From NCBI GenBank assembly GCA_023417655.1, contig JAEZFD010000006.1, positions 1 through 64,000 of the forward strand: a stretch of DNA of 64,000 nt. The letters run 5' to 3'. The notes under the pieces were generated by a model. The model was not told where the DNA came from. It saw only the letters and a program-made list of their open reading frames with translations, and searched no databases. This DNA comes from Planctomycetota bacterium. GTDB lineage: Bacteria; Planctomycetota; Planctomycetia; Planctomycetales; Planctomycetaceae. Both the position numbers and the translations under genes were made by a program. Positions 18,668-27,705 of the stretch are shown in pieces. Each line of letters begins with the position of its first letter. Within the stretch, counting starts at the first letter, position 1.

Positions 18668-19609
18668 TCAGCGTCTTCGGGTTTGGGAGACAACAGCTCG
18701 CATTCGCAGGAAGTCCCCCAGAGCAAGTTCGAGCGGCGATTCCGTATTCACGGTTCTGAAATGAACTCCGAGCCGTTCACAGCATTTAGCGAGCGCCTGT
18801 GAATGAGCCTGAAATTTCTGCACGTAGGCTTTGCGTCCCGCTTCTGGATCGACATAGATCTCGCGACCCGACTCGACATCCACGAACTGCATCGATTCCT
18901 GAAACGGAAACGTGAACTCGGCTGGATCGAGGATCTGAAAAATGGCGACTTCGTTCCGTGCCGCACGCAGGTAGGAAAGTCGTGATTCCAGATCCGCCAG
19001 TGGCGTCAGAAAATCGGAGAGGATCACGAACAGTCCCCGTTTTCTGACAAGCTCCGCCGAACGCTCCAGTGCGGTAATTAACCCTGTCCCGGTCCCTTCC
19101 GGCTGATGCTCCAGACATTGCAGGAGTCGCCGCAGGTGCCCCGGTCGATGACGGGGAGGCAGATATTCATCCACCGTTTCCGAGAACCGGAGAAGTCCGA
19201 CAGCATCCTTCTGTTGATTTAGAAAGTAAGCGAGCGTCCCAGCGAGCGTCTTCGCATAGTCCGCCTTCGTATACGGAAGCGACCCGTAGCTCATGGAGCG
19301 GCTGTTATCGACGAGCAGATGGCAACGGAGATTGGTTTCGTCTTCAAACCGCTTCAGATAAAAGCGATCACTGCGAGCGTAGAGTTTCCAGTCGAGATAT
19401 CTCAGATCATCGCCTGAGACATATTGCCGGTACTCGGTGAACTCGACGGAGAACCCATGATACGGACTGCGATGCAATCCGGTCATAAATCCTTCCACCA
19501 CCACTTTGGCCCGCAACTCGAGTGCGCGGATCTGCATGAGTGTGGCAGGATCGATGAAAGAAGGGGGTGGGTAACTGCTCGTCGTTGGCGTGGAGGGTCC
19601 GCTGGCCAT
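18668..19609 (-). CDS. DUF58 domain protein
   Basis: About 313 residues from the ATG at 19609, which is preceded by AGGGGAC. An upstream ATG at 19624 and a frame open to 19744 are also possible. The core contains the DUF58 signature GFSVEFTEYRQYVSGDDLRYLDWKLYARSDRFYLKRFEDETN, followed by a VWA-like fold with LLVDNSRSMSYG (a MIDAS-like D-x-S-x-S). The C-terminal half has FVILSDFLTPLADLESRL. These proteins partner with MoxR-type AAA ATPases and BatA-like VWA proteins. It is the first gene of a two-gene operon with the BatA-like gene. It probably acts at the cytoplasmic side; the process is unknown. Confidence 0.9.
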   Translation of the reverse strand: MASGPSTPTTSSYPPPSFIDPATLMQIRALELRAKVVVEGFMTGLHRSPYHGFSVEFTEYRQYVSGDDLRYLDWKLYARSDRFYLKRFEDETNLRCHLLVDNSRSMSYGSLPYTKADYAKTLAGTLAYFLNQQKDAVGLLRFSETVDEYLPPRHRPGHLRRLLQCLEHQPEGTGTGLITALERSAELVRKRGLFVILSDFLTPLADLESRLSYLRAARNEVAIFQILDPAEFTFPFQESMQFVDVESGREIYVDPEAGRKAYVQKFQAHSQALAKCCERLGVHFRTVNTESPLELALGDFLRMRAVVSQTRRR

Positions 19610-19722
19610 CGAAGTCCCCTGCATGCACCGGAATCTTCGTGATCGGACTGATGACTCCGATTCAGGTGGCGGGACAAATCTTACCCAACGACACCCGAGT
19701 CTGACCAGAAGGTGACCCCGAC

Positions 19723-19772
19723 GAAAAAAGCACCCTTCAATCATCCCGGTCTGGAATGCCTGAAGGGTGCTT
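19723..19772 (-). terminator. Terminator after the isomerase gene
   Basis: AAGCACCCTTCA (19728-19739) pairs with 19761-19772 (12 bp, 21-nt loop). On the minus strand it is followed by CTTTTTTCG. It ends transcription of the sugar-phosphate isomerase-like gene before the DUF58 operon. Confidence 0.8.
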
Positions 19773-19810
19773 CAAACTCATGGAAACAGAAAGGCGGTCG
19801 CTGAGCGGAA

Positions 19811-20638
19811 CTACGCCTTTTCCACCTGCGACCAGATCTCCTGCATGTACTTCAGACTGTCGACAGCGGTCTTCTCTGCTCCCGGGGTGTAGTCGAAGAC
19901 TTCCACAGAGACCCATCCCGGATACCCGGTCTCTTTGAGGGCCTGAAAGATCGGCAGGAAGTCGATGTCACCCATCCCCGGTCCGCGCAGGTTTTCATCA
20001 TTGGCGTGGAAATGTCGGGTGTGTTTTGCATGAGCGCGGATGATGTCGGGAATCGGTGTCCCTTCGCCGGTCATCGCTTTCACATCCTGATGCAGTGCGA
20101 CGCGGGAGTGGCCCAGCGCATCGATCATTTTGACCGCGTCATCGCACGAGATCATGAAATCGGTCTCTTTGGTCGTCAGCGGTTCGAGAAGCAGATCGAC
20201 TCCGCGAGCTTCCAGTTGCGGCGTGACAGCCTGAATGACTTCCAAGGCATGATCGAAAGCCTGCTCCTGCGTCACTCCCGGCTGCAGGCTCCGCTGCAGG
20301 GGAGAACCAAGAACCAGCAAAGATCCGCCCAGATCTCCGCAGAGATCGGTTAGCGCTTTCAAATAGTCGGCCGTCTTCAGCCGGACGGCCTTGTCGGCGG
20401 TCGTGAGGTGGAAGCCTGTCGTTTTCGCCAGCAGCCAGTGGAGACCAATGATCTCAAGCCCCTGATCGTCCGCTATTTTCTTCAGCTCCTTGCGGCGTTC
20501 TGGTGAGACCTCATTTGCCGTCGCTGCCAGAGTGAACGGCGCGACTTCAACACCTTCATAGCCGGTTTCTTTAATGAAGCGACACTGGCGCTCCCAATCC
20601 CAGCCTTCGAACAGTTCCTGGCAAATCGCAAATTTCAT
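19811..20638 (-). CDS. Sugar-phosphate isomerase/epimerase-like TIM-barrel protein
   Basis: A 275-residue protein of the xylose isomerase-like/AP endonuclease 2 superfamily. Visible barrel blocks are GYEGVEVAPFTL (strand 2), IIGLHWLLA, SLLVLGSP, LLLEPLTTKETDFM (metal-binding Glu), VALHQDVKAM (with Asp), HTRHFHANDEN (His, Asp) and WVSVEVFDYTPG (Glu near the end). The Glu-Asp-His-Glu set for a divalent metal is complete. Family members interconvert keto sugars or inositol derivatives. Substrate is unknown. No signal peptide, so cytoplasmic. It stands alone with its own terminator. Confidence 0.88.
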   Translation of the reverse strand: MKFAICQELFEGWDWERQCRFIKETGYEGVEVAPFTLAATANEVSPERRKELKKIADDQGLEIIGLHWLLAKTTGFHLTTADKAVRLKTADYLKALTDLCGDLGGSLLVLGSPLQRSLQPGVTQEQAFDHALEVIQAVTPQLEARGVDLLLEPLTTKETDFMISCDDAVKMIDALGHSRVALHQDVKAMTGEGTPIPDIIRAHAKHTRHFHANDENLRGPGMGDIDFLPIFQALKETGYPGWVSVEVFDYTPGAEKTAVDSLKYMQEIWSQVEKA

Positions 20639-21201
20639 GGATCGTCGTTCGTCGTTCTGATGCTTGTCGAAATGGTCCGCTTCTGTCTCGCGGCGCTATC
20701 GCCACGATCCAGCTGAAGCTCCTTCTTGCCCCAGTTTGAGCACACTTCCAGTCGTGTCCATCGGCACCGCTTGCGGGCAGATCGGCAGTTCTCGCCGGAA
20801 GTCCAGACACCATACCGCCAGTTATGACTTTGACGATCCAATCAGGCAATCTAAGACAAACTTTTCGGGCAGGAATGCCGATTCTGTCGATGGTGCCCGG
20901 ATTCCCCTAAACCGACCCTCGAGGAGATCTGGCCTCTCAATGATCGAGGCAGGGCAGGAACTCTCACTCAGTTCAGAGTTTGTGACCGACGTCTTGCAGG
21001 CAACGGCAGTCACATGAGGAATGTTCAGGTTGCACCGGATTTTTTGAAACTCGGGGCGGTCGATCCGTAAATTAAAACAACTGGGTAACTCTGGCGGCTT
21101 GCGTAAAGCAGGCCAGCAAAATCAGCCGAAACAAATGAGCGATGGAATCCATCTGAGGGATTCCCACGCATCCAGGGGCTGAGGAAAAGAGGGTTGGTGC
21201 C
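20639..21201. other. Long divergent intergenic region upstream of the YTV protein
   Basis: About 560 bp with no credible gene; the short frames present lack ribosome-binding sites. It must hold the promoters of the isomerase gene (minus) and the cell-wall protein gene (plus). The best candidate for the latter is given separately. A leader of about 120 nt includes imperfect hairpins, such as GGAATCC...GGGATTCC around 21144-21168. Confidence 0.4.
21044..21073 (+). promoter_or_regulatory. Candidate promoter of the YTV cell-wall protein gene
   Basis: TTGAAA (21044-21049) and TAAATT (21068-21073) are separated by 18 bp. This is a fair sigma-70-type match upstream of an abundant-protein gene and would give a leader of about 120 nt. 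Confidence 0.35.
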
Positions 21202-22566
21202 ATGAGATACTTGTCGTGGATGTTCGCTTTGGCCATATCGCTGAATGCGATCATGGTCAGCGCCGAAGCGGACGCCGGTCTGTTCTGCGGAGCATGCCGA
21301 TATCGAAACATTCCAGCATCATGTTGTGAGCCGACAGGCGACTATTGCGCCGCGCGGGAGACCTGCGCGCCGCAATATCGGACTGTTCGCGAGACCGTCT
21401 GGTGCACTGAGCAGTACACCGAATGCCAGACCGTCTATGATACCTGCACCTATCAGGTGCCAGTCACCGTCAGCAAGGTTGTCTATGACACCTGCTATCG
21501 GGACGAGTGTTACACGGTTTGCCGTCCTGTCACGCAGACCTGCTACCGTGATGAGTGCTACACCGTCCGTCGACCGGTCTACCAGACCTGTTACCGCACC
21601 GTCACCTGCAAGATCCGGAAGCCCGTTTACACAACACAATACCGTTGTGTGAACTACACGGTCTGTCGCCCTGTCACACAGACCTGCTACCGCGATGAGT
21701 GCTATACCATTCGCCGGCCGGTCTACCAGACCTGCTATCGTGACGTCTGTTACACCACTTACAAAACCGAAATGCAGACCTGCTATCGCGACGTCTGCCA
21801 GACCTACATGCGTCCCGTGACCGAAACCAAGTGCGTTCCGGTTCAGTGCGGCGAATGGAAGACTGTGTCGGAGTGCGTCCCAGGTCCGATCGTTGAGCGA
21901 TGCGTTCAGGATCCCGGTAAATTCGTTCTGGATCCAGAGAGCTGCTGCTTCGTGTATCAGCCAGGCTGCTCACGAATTGAAAAGGTTCAGTGCCCACCAC
22001 GGACTGTGTGCAAACGCGTCTGGTGCCCAAAAACCATCATGACCACCCAGACCTGCACCCGCATGGTCCCGGAAACCAAGGTCTGTCGCGTTCCTTACAC
22101 GACCTGCATTCGCGTTCCAGTGACCTGCGTGAAGAAGGTTCCTTACACCACTTGCAGCTACGTCTGCGAAACCCGCGTCCGTAAGGTTCCATACACGACC
22201 TGCACCATGGTCCGTGAATGCCGCACCAAGCAGGTTCCTTACACAACCTGCTGCATCGTCGAACAGTGCGTCACCAAGCAGGTTCCCTACACCACTTGCA
22301 GCTACGTTTGCGAAACCCGCACCCGCAAGGTTCCTTACACCACTTGCAGCTACGTGAAGGAAGTTCGGACCCGCAAGGTTCCTTACACCACCTGCCGCAC
22401 CGTCTGCGAGACCCGTTATGTGACCAAGTCCCGTTGCGTGCCCCGCACCGTGATGGTCACCAAGACCCGCTGTGTTCCAAAGGTCGTTTGCCGCCAGGTT
22501 CCAGTGACACCTTGTGTGACTGCTTGTGCCCCGGCCTGCGATGCTCCGAATTCGTGTGCAAACTAG
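21202..22566 (+). CDS. Cysteine-rich YTV-type cell-wall repeat protein
   Basis: A 454-residue exported protein with a signal peptide (about residues 1-23, ending MVSAEADA). Almost the whole mature protein is tandem, cysteine- and tyrosine-rich repeats. The N-terminal half uses units like QTCYRDECYTVRRPVY (at least five CYR-type units). The C-terminal half uses units like RKVPYTTCSYVCETR, with seven VPYTTC blocks. A middle section (about 215-270) has a different spacing (CVPGPIVERCVQDPGK). This matches the planctomycete proteins with YTV motifs found in the proteinaceous cell wall, thought to be cross-linked by disulphides. AGAGGG lies upstream of the ATG. Strong codon and sequence homogeneity among repeats suggests ongoing repeat homogenisation. 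Confidence 0.88.
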   Translation: MRYLSWMFALAISLNAIMVSAEADAGLFCGACRYRNIPASCCEPTGDYCAARETCAPQYRTVRETVWCTEQYTECQTVYDTCTYQVPVTVSKVVYDTCYRDECYTVCRPVTQTCYRDECYTVRRPVYQTCYRTVTCKIRKPVYTTQYRCVNYTVCRPVTQTCYRDECYTIRRPVYQTCYRDVCYTTYKTEMQTCYRDVCQTYMRPVTETKCVPVQCGEWKTVSECVPGPIVERCVQDPGKFVLDPESCCFVYQPGCSRIEKVQCPPRTVCKRVWCPKTIMTTQTCTRMVPETKVCRVPYTTCIRVPVTCVKKVPYTTCSYVCETRVRKVPYTTCTMVRECRTKQVPYTTCCIVEQCVTKQVPYTTCSYVCETRTRKVPYTTCSYVKEVRTRKVPYTTCRTVCETRYVTKSRCVPRTVMVTKTRCVPKVVCRQVPVTPCVTACAPACDAPNSCAN

Positions 22567-22871
22567 AGCACCTGAAGTTATCGTCCGCTCCCGAGTGCGA
22601 AGAGGTCTCTCACCGCACTCGGACGGAATCGGGATCGACGGGAGTCACACGGTCAAAGACCTTCGACATTGGTCCTCAGATGGCAATGATGCGAACGCTG
22701 TCTAGGAGCGAAGTCGAAACAGCTGAAGTCTCTTGCGGTTCAAGAGAAGTTTTGAAAGGGGAGCGGTGATCAGGCCGCAGAGCGTTTCTGATCACGGGCC
22801 TCGAGAAGTCGCTTCTCACCAGCGAGGGTGAATGCGGCACCAACTCAGATTCGCGGAACCCTGTTTGCAAG

Positions 22872-22916
22872 AAAACGGGGCAGTGACTGGAAGTCGCTGC
22901 CCCGTTTTTGTTTTTA
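22872..22916 (+). terminator. Strong terminator between YTV gene and peroxiredoxin gene
   Basis: AAAACGGGGCAG (22872-22883) pairs with 22897-22908 and is followed by TTTTTGTTTTT on plus. The A run at the 5' side lets it serve minus transcripts as well. It lies about 305 bp after the YTV stop codon; the stretch between holds no gene and is probably 3' untranslated sequence. Confidence 0.85.
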
Positions 22917-22952
22917 GGGAATGCAGTGCGTCACTAAGAACGCAGCCGTCGC

Positions 22953-23540
22953 TTACAGACCCTTCTTCAGGTCGCGGACGACCTCGGCAACCTGATGGCT
23001 GTCAGTTTCAGGATTCACGGACGGGTTAATATAGACAATCTTTCCATCAGGTCCGATGACGAAAGTCCACCGCTTCGTGGTCACCTTCCGAGTGAAGGAT
23101 TCGTCCTTGCCGTCGACCTTGAAAGTCAGTGTCTTTTCGCCTGGTGTACTTGGAACTCCAAAGGCCTTGGCGACTGCCCCTTCTGTGTCTGCCAGCAGGG
23201 TGTAGTTCAGATCATGAGCTTTCTTGAAAAGCTGATGACTTTCCACTGTATCACCGCTGACGCCGACAACTTCGATTCCCAGCTCTTTCAGCTGTGACAT
23301 ATCATCGCGGAACTTGCAGGCCTGCTTTGTGCATCCGCCCGTCATATTCGCTGGGTAGAAATAGACCACGATCGCCTTTTTGCCGACGTGATCGACAGAC
23401 TTCCAGTCAGCACCGGTGTCGTCTTTCGCTTGGAATTCGGGAGCTGGACTTCCAACCTTCAGTACATCCATCGCTTCACTCCGAGCTGCCCCGAAACCCA
23501 GGACGATTCCGAACATTGTCCAGACAAGCAGTGCACGCAT
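22953..23540 (-). CDS. Exported peroxiredoxin (BCP/PrxQ type)
   Basis: A 195-residue thiol peroxidase with a signal peptide (residues 1-23, FGIVLGFGAARSEA). The active site reads YFYPANMTGGCTKQAC: peroxidatic C70 with the preceding P and T, and resolving C75 five residues later, as in PrxQ. The C-terminal block RWTFVIGPDGKIVYI is typical. It reduces peroxides outside the cytoplasm. The start is set at the ATG at 23540, preceded by GGAGGGACC; the frame runs further upstream, but without a family match. Convergent with the YTV gene, whose product depends on cysteines, but no functional link is shown. Confidence 0.9.
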   Translation of the reverse strand: MRALLVWTMFGIVLGFGAARSEAMDVLKVGSPAPEFQAKDDTGADWKSVDHVGKKAIVVYFYPANMTGGCTKQACKFRDDMSQLKELGIEVVGVSGDTVESHQLFKKAHDLNYTLLADTEGAVAKAFGVPSTPGEKTLTFKVDGKDESFTRKVTTKRWTFVIGPDGKIVYINPSVNPETDSHQVAEVVRDLKKGL

Positions 23541-23850
23541 TCCGGTCCCTCCAAACTCATGGTCATCGCCGATCGGCATACAACTTCGCATGCTTCTTTT
23601 TCGAGCATACGAAATGCACATCCAGAACGTCCAGCAGGGAGTCTCCGAGATAGCCTCAAATCTCCCCGCTCTTTGCCGACTCTGGCACTCCATTTGCCCC
23701 ACTCGAGAGCCATACTTTCGCGTCAAAGCTGGTTTCAAAGGAGTGAGTTCTGCCGGGGCCCGGTGATCCGGATTGCCGCAGAAATGAGTCACCCATGGAA
23801 CCGGGGTTCGCTGAGAACCACGCCCTTTGGGTTCAAATGGGAGACTTCCG
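23541..23850. other. Intergenic region between divergent genes
   Basis: About 310 bp between the peroxiredoxin (minus) and DUF2007 (plus) genes. No gene or clear RNA structure seen; promoters of both must lie here. Confidence 0.35.
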
Positions 23851-24099
23851 ATGTTTGGAAACGACGAAGAGTTGATTCCGATCTATCAGTCAACGGATCT
23901 CGGGCGCACAGAAGTCGTCCGCCTCGCACTGGAATCCGAAGGAATCCAATGCGCCCTGGAAAACGAGAATCAGGCTGGCTTTTCAGGCGTTTTGCAGTGT
24001 CGCCTGTTTGTAAGAGAGTCAGACGCTGAGGCCGCGCGGGAGCTCATTCGCTCGCACGAATCTCATGGGGTGAACAACACCGAACAGCCGCACGCCTGA
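23851..24099 (+). CDS. DUF2007 family small protein
   Basis: An 82-residue protein starting at the ATG at 23851 (GGGAG upstream). It has the DUF2007 pattern: an opening strand IPIYQSTDLGRTEVVRLALESEGIQCALENENQAG, then CRLFVRESDAEAARELIRSH. This ferredoxin-like small domain occurs widely in bacteria and is sometimes called a putative signal-transducing or PII-like protein, but its function is unproven. Cytoplasmic. It stands as a single gene convergent with the RlmB gene, 25 bp apart. Confidence 0.85.
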   Translation: MFGNDEELIPIYQSTDLGRTEVVRLALESEGIQCALENENQAGFSGVLQCRLFVRESDAEAARELIRSHESHGVNNTEQPHA

Positions 24100-24124
24100 A
24101 TCCGCATTAATCCGCTACGACAGA

Positions 24125-24856
24125 TTAAGGACGAGCAAGGGTCGACATCATAATGCCCGCCGCGACGGAGACATTCAGAGAATCGACCTGACCCAGAGCG
24201 GCAATCCGACACACTTGATCGCAACGTTCCTGGGTCAGTCGGCGAAGCCCCTTTTCCTCGTTTCCAATCACGACCAGCCAGCGACGATCCCGATCGACAT
24301 CATAGAGATCCATTTCGGCATGTTCTGAACTGCCGAGAACCCACATGTCGTTCTCTTTCGCGACCTCGATCGCACGAGCGAGGTTCGTCTGCAAGGTGAA
24401 CGGCACGTGTTCAACACCTCCGGCGGCGACGTCATATACAGTCGCTGACACGGGGGCTGATCGATCGACAGTCAGCACGATTCCCTGGACTCCAAAGAAC
24501 GAAGCGGTTCGAAAGACCGCGCCCACGTTGTGAGGATCCTGCAGCTGATCGAGCGCCAACCAGATTCCCCGTTTGACGGGGGATTGAAATAACTCTTTGA
24601 GTTGGACGCTGTTTCGTTCGCGGACAATCGCGAACGTGGTCCCGATCCGGCCACCGTCTTTATTGAAACGTTTCCCGACTGATTCGCGCTGCAACGGTTC
24701 CCGGACAGGGACCCCGTTATTCCGTGCTTCTTCAATGACTCGAACCCATCCCTCGTGACTTCGGGCGGCGCTCGCATGGACTTCCAGCACGTCACGGGGA
24801 CGCGTCTGTAATGCGGCAAGAACACTGTGAGGGTTGGTCAGCTTGATGGAATTCAT
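24125..24856 (-). CDS. rlmB: SpoU-family RNA 2'-O-methyltransferase (RlmB-like)
   Basis: A 243-residue SPOUT methyltransferase. An N-terminal substrate-binding domain (about 1-75, NPHSVLAALQTRPRDVLEV) precedes the knotted catalytic domain with the three SpoU motifs: LDQLQDPHNVGAVFRTASFFG, VIGNEEKGLRRL and VDSLNVSVAAGIMM. RlmB methylates G2251 of 23S rRNA. The close homologues TrmH and other rRNA methylases cannot be excluded, although the N-terminal domain favours the RlmB type. Its ATG overlaps the TGA of the nitroreductase gene by the ATGA pattern, so the two are translationally coupled. Confidence 0.88.
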   Translation of the reverse strand: MNSIKLTNPHSVLAALQTRPRDVLEVHASAARSHEGWVRVIEEARNNGVPVREPLQRESVGKRFNKDGGRIGTTFAIVRERNSVQLKELFQSPVKRGIWLALDQLQDPHNVGAVFRTASFFGVQGIVLTVDRSAPVSATVYDVAAGGVEHVPFTLQTNLARAIEVAKENDMWVLGSSEHAEMDLYDVDRDRRWLVVIGNEEKGLRRLTQERCDQVCRIAALGQVDSLNVSVAAGIMMSTLARP

Positions 24857-25428
24857 GGATGTTCGATGACGATCTCTGAGACAGACTGGCGTTGAGTCAT
24901 ACTTCGGGATGCAGGATAGCCATACCAGATCATGCCGACCATCATCTCGACTTCCGGATTCAAATTCAGGAGTCGATTGAACTCCTCATGCTGCGTGACC
25001 GGCCCCGTCACCCATTTCGTCCCGAGGCCTTGTTCTTCGAAAAACAGCATCAGATTCTGGATCGCACAACAGACCGCCGCATAGTTTTCCTGTTGTCTGA
25101 TCGCGCTCGCGGCGCACTGGGAAGTCACCACCATCCAACCGGGAATCGTCGACCACTTCGCCCGCTTTTGAGCGGCGGCGGCTTCTCCTTTTTCCGCCAG
25201 CGTCAGCTGAGCATTCAACTCGATGACCTGAGTCGCCGTCTCTGGCCCCAGCAGATGAAATCGCCAGGGCTCGGTCAGCTTGTGATTTGGGGCCCAACGT
25301 GCCAGTTCGATCGCCTGGAGCACAATCTCCCGAGAAGGGACTTGCGGCAGAAAGTCGTTGATCGTCCGACGTTGACGGATCAATCTTGCCAGAGGAGTCT
25401 CCGCCGGAGCGACGGTGAAATTTGACAT
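24853..25428 (-). CDS. Nitroreductase family protein (YdjA-like)
   Basis: A 191-residue FMN-dependent oxidoreductase fold. It opens with PLARLIRQRRTINDFLPQ, the phosphate-binding RR-type signature, then ELARWAPNHKLTEPWRFHLL. It includes ENYAAVCCAIQNLMLFFEEQGLGTKWVTG and ends with MVGMIWYGYPA. These short nitroreductases use NAD(P)H to reduce nitro compounds or quinones; the real substrate is unknown. The ATG at 25428 matches the family; an ATG four codons upstream (25440) is also possible. It precedes and overlaps rlmB. Confidence 0.87.
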   Translation of the reverse strand: MSNFTVAPAETPLARLIRQRRTINDFLPQVPSREIVLQAIELARWAPNHKLTEPWRFHLLGPETATQVIELNAQLTLAEKGEAAAAQKRAKWSTIPGWMVVTSQCAASAIRQQENYAAVCCAIQNLMLFFEEQGLGTKWVTGPVTQHEEFNRLLNLNPEVEMMVGMIWYGYPASRSMTQRQSVSEIVIEHP

Positions 25429-25594
25429 GGCAGAACTCATTCTCAATTTCTGATCGATGCAGAACGTGATTCCGGGAAGGGTAGACGATCCTTCATGACA
25501 GTGTCCAACTGAGACAACTGACGAGGTTCTGTGGATGCCGATCCCCGCAAGGTGTGCTATCGTCCTCCGAATCTGAACTGACCTCCGAAACTTC

Positions 25595-27235
25595 ATGAGT
25601 TCGCCACGCGTGGAACCTCCACCTTCGACTGGAACACCCCGATCTGCCACCACCGGGGTCATGTCCAGTGTCCGACTGGTCAGTTTGGGGATTCTCGTCT
25701 CGCGACTGCTGGGACTCGCACGCGATATCTCAATGACTGCCGTTTTCGGGGGCAGCACAGTACTCGACGCTTTTCTCGTCGCATTCCGGATTCCGAATCT
25801 CGCGAGACAGGTTCTCGGTGAAGGGGCGTTAAGCACCGCTTTCCTCCCGGTGTTCATGCGGAGTCGAGATGAAGAAGGAGAACTGGCGGCCCGACAGACA
25901 CTGACTCTGGTCACCCTGGCGCTGACGGTTGTTCTTTCGACTTTCATTCTCATCGCGGAGGTCGGTCTCTGGCTCGCTATGACCTATCTGCCGTTGTCGG
26001 AATCAACCTTCGTTCTGTTCTCCCTGCTCGCGCGCATGCTTCCGTACGCAGTTTTAATCTGTGTGACCGCACTGTTCTGCGCGACGCTTCATGCCCAGCG
26101 GCAGTTTTTCTGGCCGGCAGTTGTTCCGTGGTTTCTGAACCTGATCTGGCTGGCAGGTGTGTTCTTCGTTCTACGATCGAACTGGTCACCCGTCGGTCAA
26201 GCACAGGTCCTGGCCAGCATCGTCTCCTTCGCCGGGGTCGTGCAATTAGCCATTCCCTATCTCGCCCTTCAATCGCAAGGACTCGGATTTGCCGGCAACA
26301 TTCAGCGCAGTTGGCCGCGACTGCTCGAAGTGACCGGAGCCATACTGCCCGTCGTCATTGGCATGACGATCCTGCAGGCGAGTGCCATTCTCGACAGTCT
26401 GATCGCGTGGGGATTTTCAAAACCTGACGACGGCGGAACGGCCTGGTGCGAGCTGTTCGGAATCACTCCTCCGCTAGTGGCCGGAACCGCATCCGCGATT
26501 TACCTGGGACAGCGGATGCTGCAGTTTCCTATGGGGGTCTTCGGCGTCGCACTGGGAACAGTGCTGTACCCGGTGCTGACTCGACATGCACTCAGCAAAG
26601 AGTTTGACCTTCTGCGAAATGACTTGAGCCGCGGTCTTCGTCTGGTGATCGCAATTGGAATCCCTGCCAGTGCAGGGCTGGCGATCCTTGCCTGGCCCGT
26701 CGCCATCGCACTATTCCGTCATGGGAAATTTTCTACGGCGGATACGTTGATGACGGCCCAAATGATTGCGGTCTACTCGGGGAGTGTCTGGAGTCTGATC
26801 GGAGTCGCGATCCTGAATCGCGCCTGGTATGCCATCGGCGAACGAATCGTCCCGATGCGACTCGGGTGCATTGCCGTTGTAGTGAACCAGTTGCTGAACT
26901 TTCTGCTCATCTGGCCGCTCGGAGGAATGGGACTCGCGTGGGGAAACGTGATTTCGAGCGCCGGACTTTGCATCGTGACACTCGTTGCACTGGATCGACG
27001 TGTGGGTCCCCTCGGCTGGTCAGGACTCGTTCACACACTCCTGAAATCGGGGGCGTGTACCTTGATCATGTCTGCCGTCATGCTCGTCGCGATAACCTTC
27101 TTCAATGAACCTGTCAGCACTGTTCAGAGAATCCTCTATCTGGGGATTCCAGGAGTTCTGGGGGCCGTCACTTTTCTTCTCGCAGCACGGGCAGTCGGCA
27201 TGCGGGAAGTCGAAGACGTTCTGACCCGGTCCTGA
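25595..27235 (+). CDS. murJ: Lipid II flippase MurJ (MviN family)
   Basis: A 546-residue polytopic membrane protein with about 14 helices. The family N-terminus SLGILVSRLLGLARDISMTAVFGGSTVLDAFLVAFRIPNLARQVLGEGALSTAFLPVF is clear. It carries the conserved Arg and Asp residues of the central cavity (SRLLGLARD). Later conserved blocks are LGQRMLQFPMGVFGVALGTVLYP and RAWYAIG. MurJ flips lipid-linked peptidoglycan precursor across the membrane. Its presence supports peptidoglycan synthesis in this planctomycete. Single gene, divergent from the nitroreductase-rlmB pair. Confidence 0.93.
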   Translation: MSSPRVEPPPSTGTPRSATTGVMSSVRLVSLGILVSRLLGLARDISMTAVFGGSTVLDAFLVAFRIPNLARQVLGEGALSTAFLPVFMRSRDEEGELAARQTLTLVTLALTVVLSTFILIAEVGLWLAMTYLPLSESTFVLFSLLARMLPYAVLICVTALFCATLHAQRQFFWPAVVPWFLNLIWLAGVFFVLRSNWSPVGQAQVLASIVSFAGVVQLAIPYLALQSQGLGFAGNIQRSWPRLLEVTGAILPVVIGMTILQASAILDSLIAWGFSKPDDGGTAWCELFGITPPLVAGTASAIYLGQRMLQFPMGVFGVALGTVLYPVLTRHALSKEFDLLRNDLSRGLRLVIAIGIPASAGLAILAWPVAIALFRHGKFSTADTLMTAQMIAVYSGSVWSLIGVAILNRAWYAIGERIVPMRLGCIAVVVNQLLNFLLIWPLGGMGLAWGNVISSAGLCIVTLVALDRRVGPLGWSGLVHTLLKSGACTLIMSAVMLVAITFFNEPVSTVQRILYLGIPGVLGAVTFLLAARAVGMREVEDVLTRS

Positions 27236-27705
27236 CACTCTGCTTATCTATCTGCTCGTCCTCAAGCAGCTGTCTCAACTCCTGGGCTGCAGGCACCGAC
27301 TCGCATTCGGTGCGCTCAGGGAAGTTCCGGTCTCGACAGCCGCCTATCTAACAGGTGAGTTAAACTTTTCAGGAACGAGTTGCCCATACTTTCAATGCAG
27401 CCGACAATTCCTAGTAAGTCGAGAATTGTTTCTGGCTCCTTCCGCTCAACTGCCCGCCTGAGTGCAACTTGCAAATAACTCCGTGTGCCCTGGCGTACAT
27501 CATTTTCGTCGCTGGAATCCGCTGCACTGGCATCTGCTTCAGGAAGCCGCCGCGGGTTTGAACAGGGATCCCTTCAATCCTCGCAACATGATCGAATCGT
27601 ATTAAGTTCCCCGCAATGAATGCCTGACAGAAAGGCATCACCTGCCTTCATTCCAGTTGCTGAACTTCGGCGACGCCGTCTGCATTCCTGTAGAAATCAC
27701 CATCC
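27236..27705. other. Intergenic region after murJ, no confident gene
   Basis: About 470 bp. A 76-codon frame on minus (27411-27641) has no ribosome-binding site and no recognised family. A small hairpin ATGCCT...AGGCAT lies near 27619-27637. No tRNA seen. Confidence 0.35.

Noticed and set aside
21480..22430. Regular DNA repeats that look at first like an array
   Set aside because: They are in frame and encode the YTV repeat protein; no spacers or CRISPR repeats.
27411..27641. 76-codon frame on minus after murJ
   Set aside because: No Shine-Dalgarno site, no recognisable family, no conserved context; could be a remnant but unsupported.
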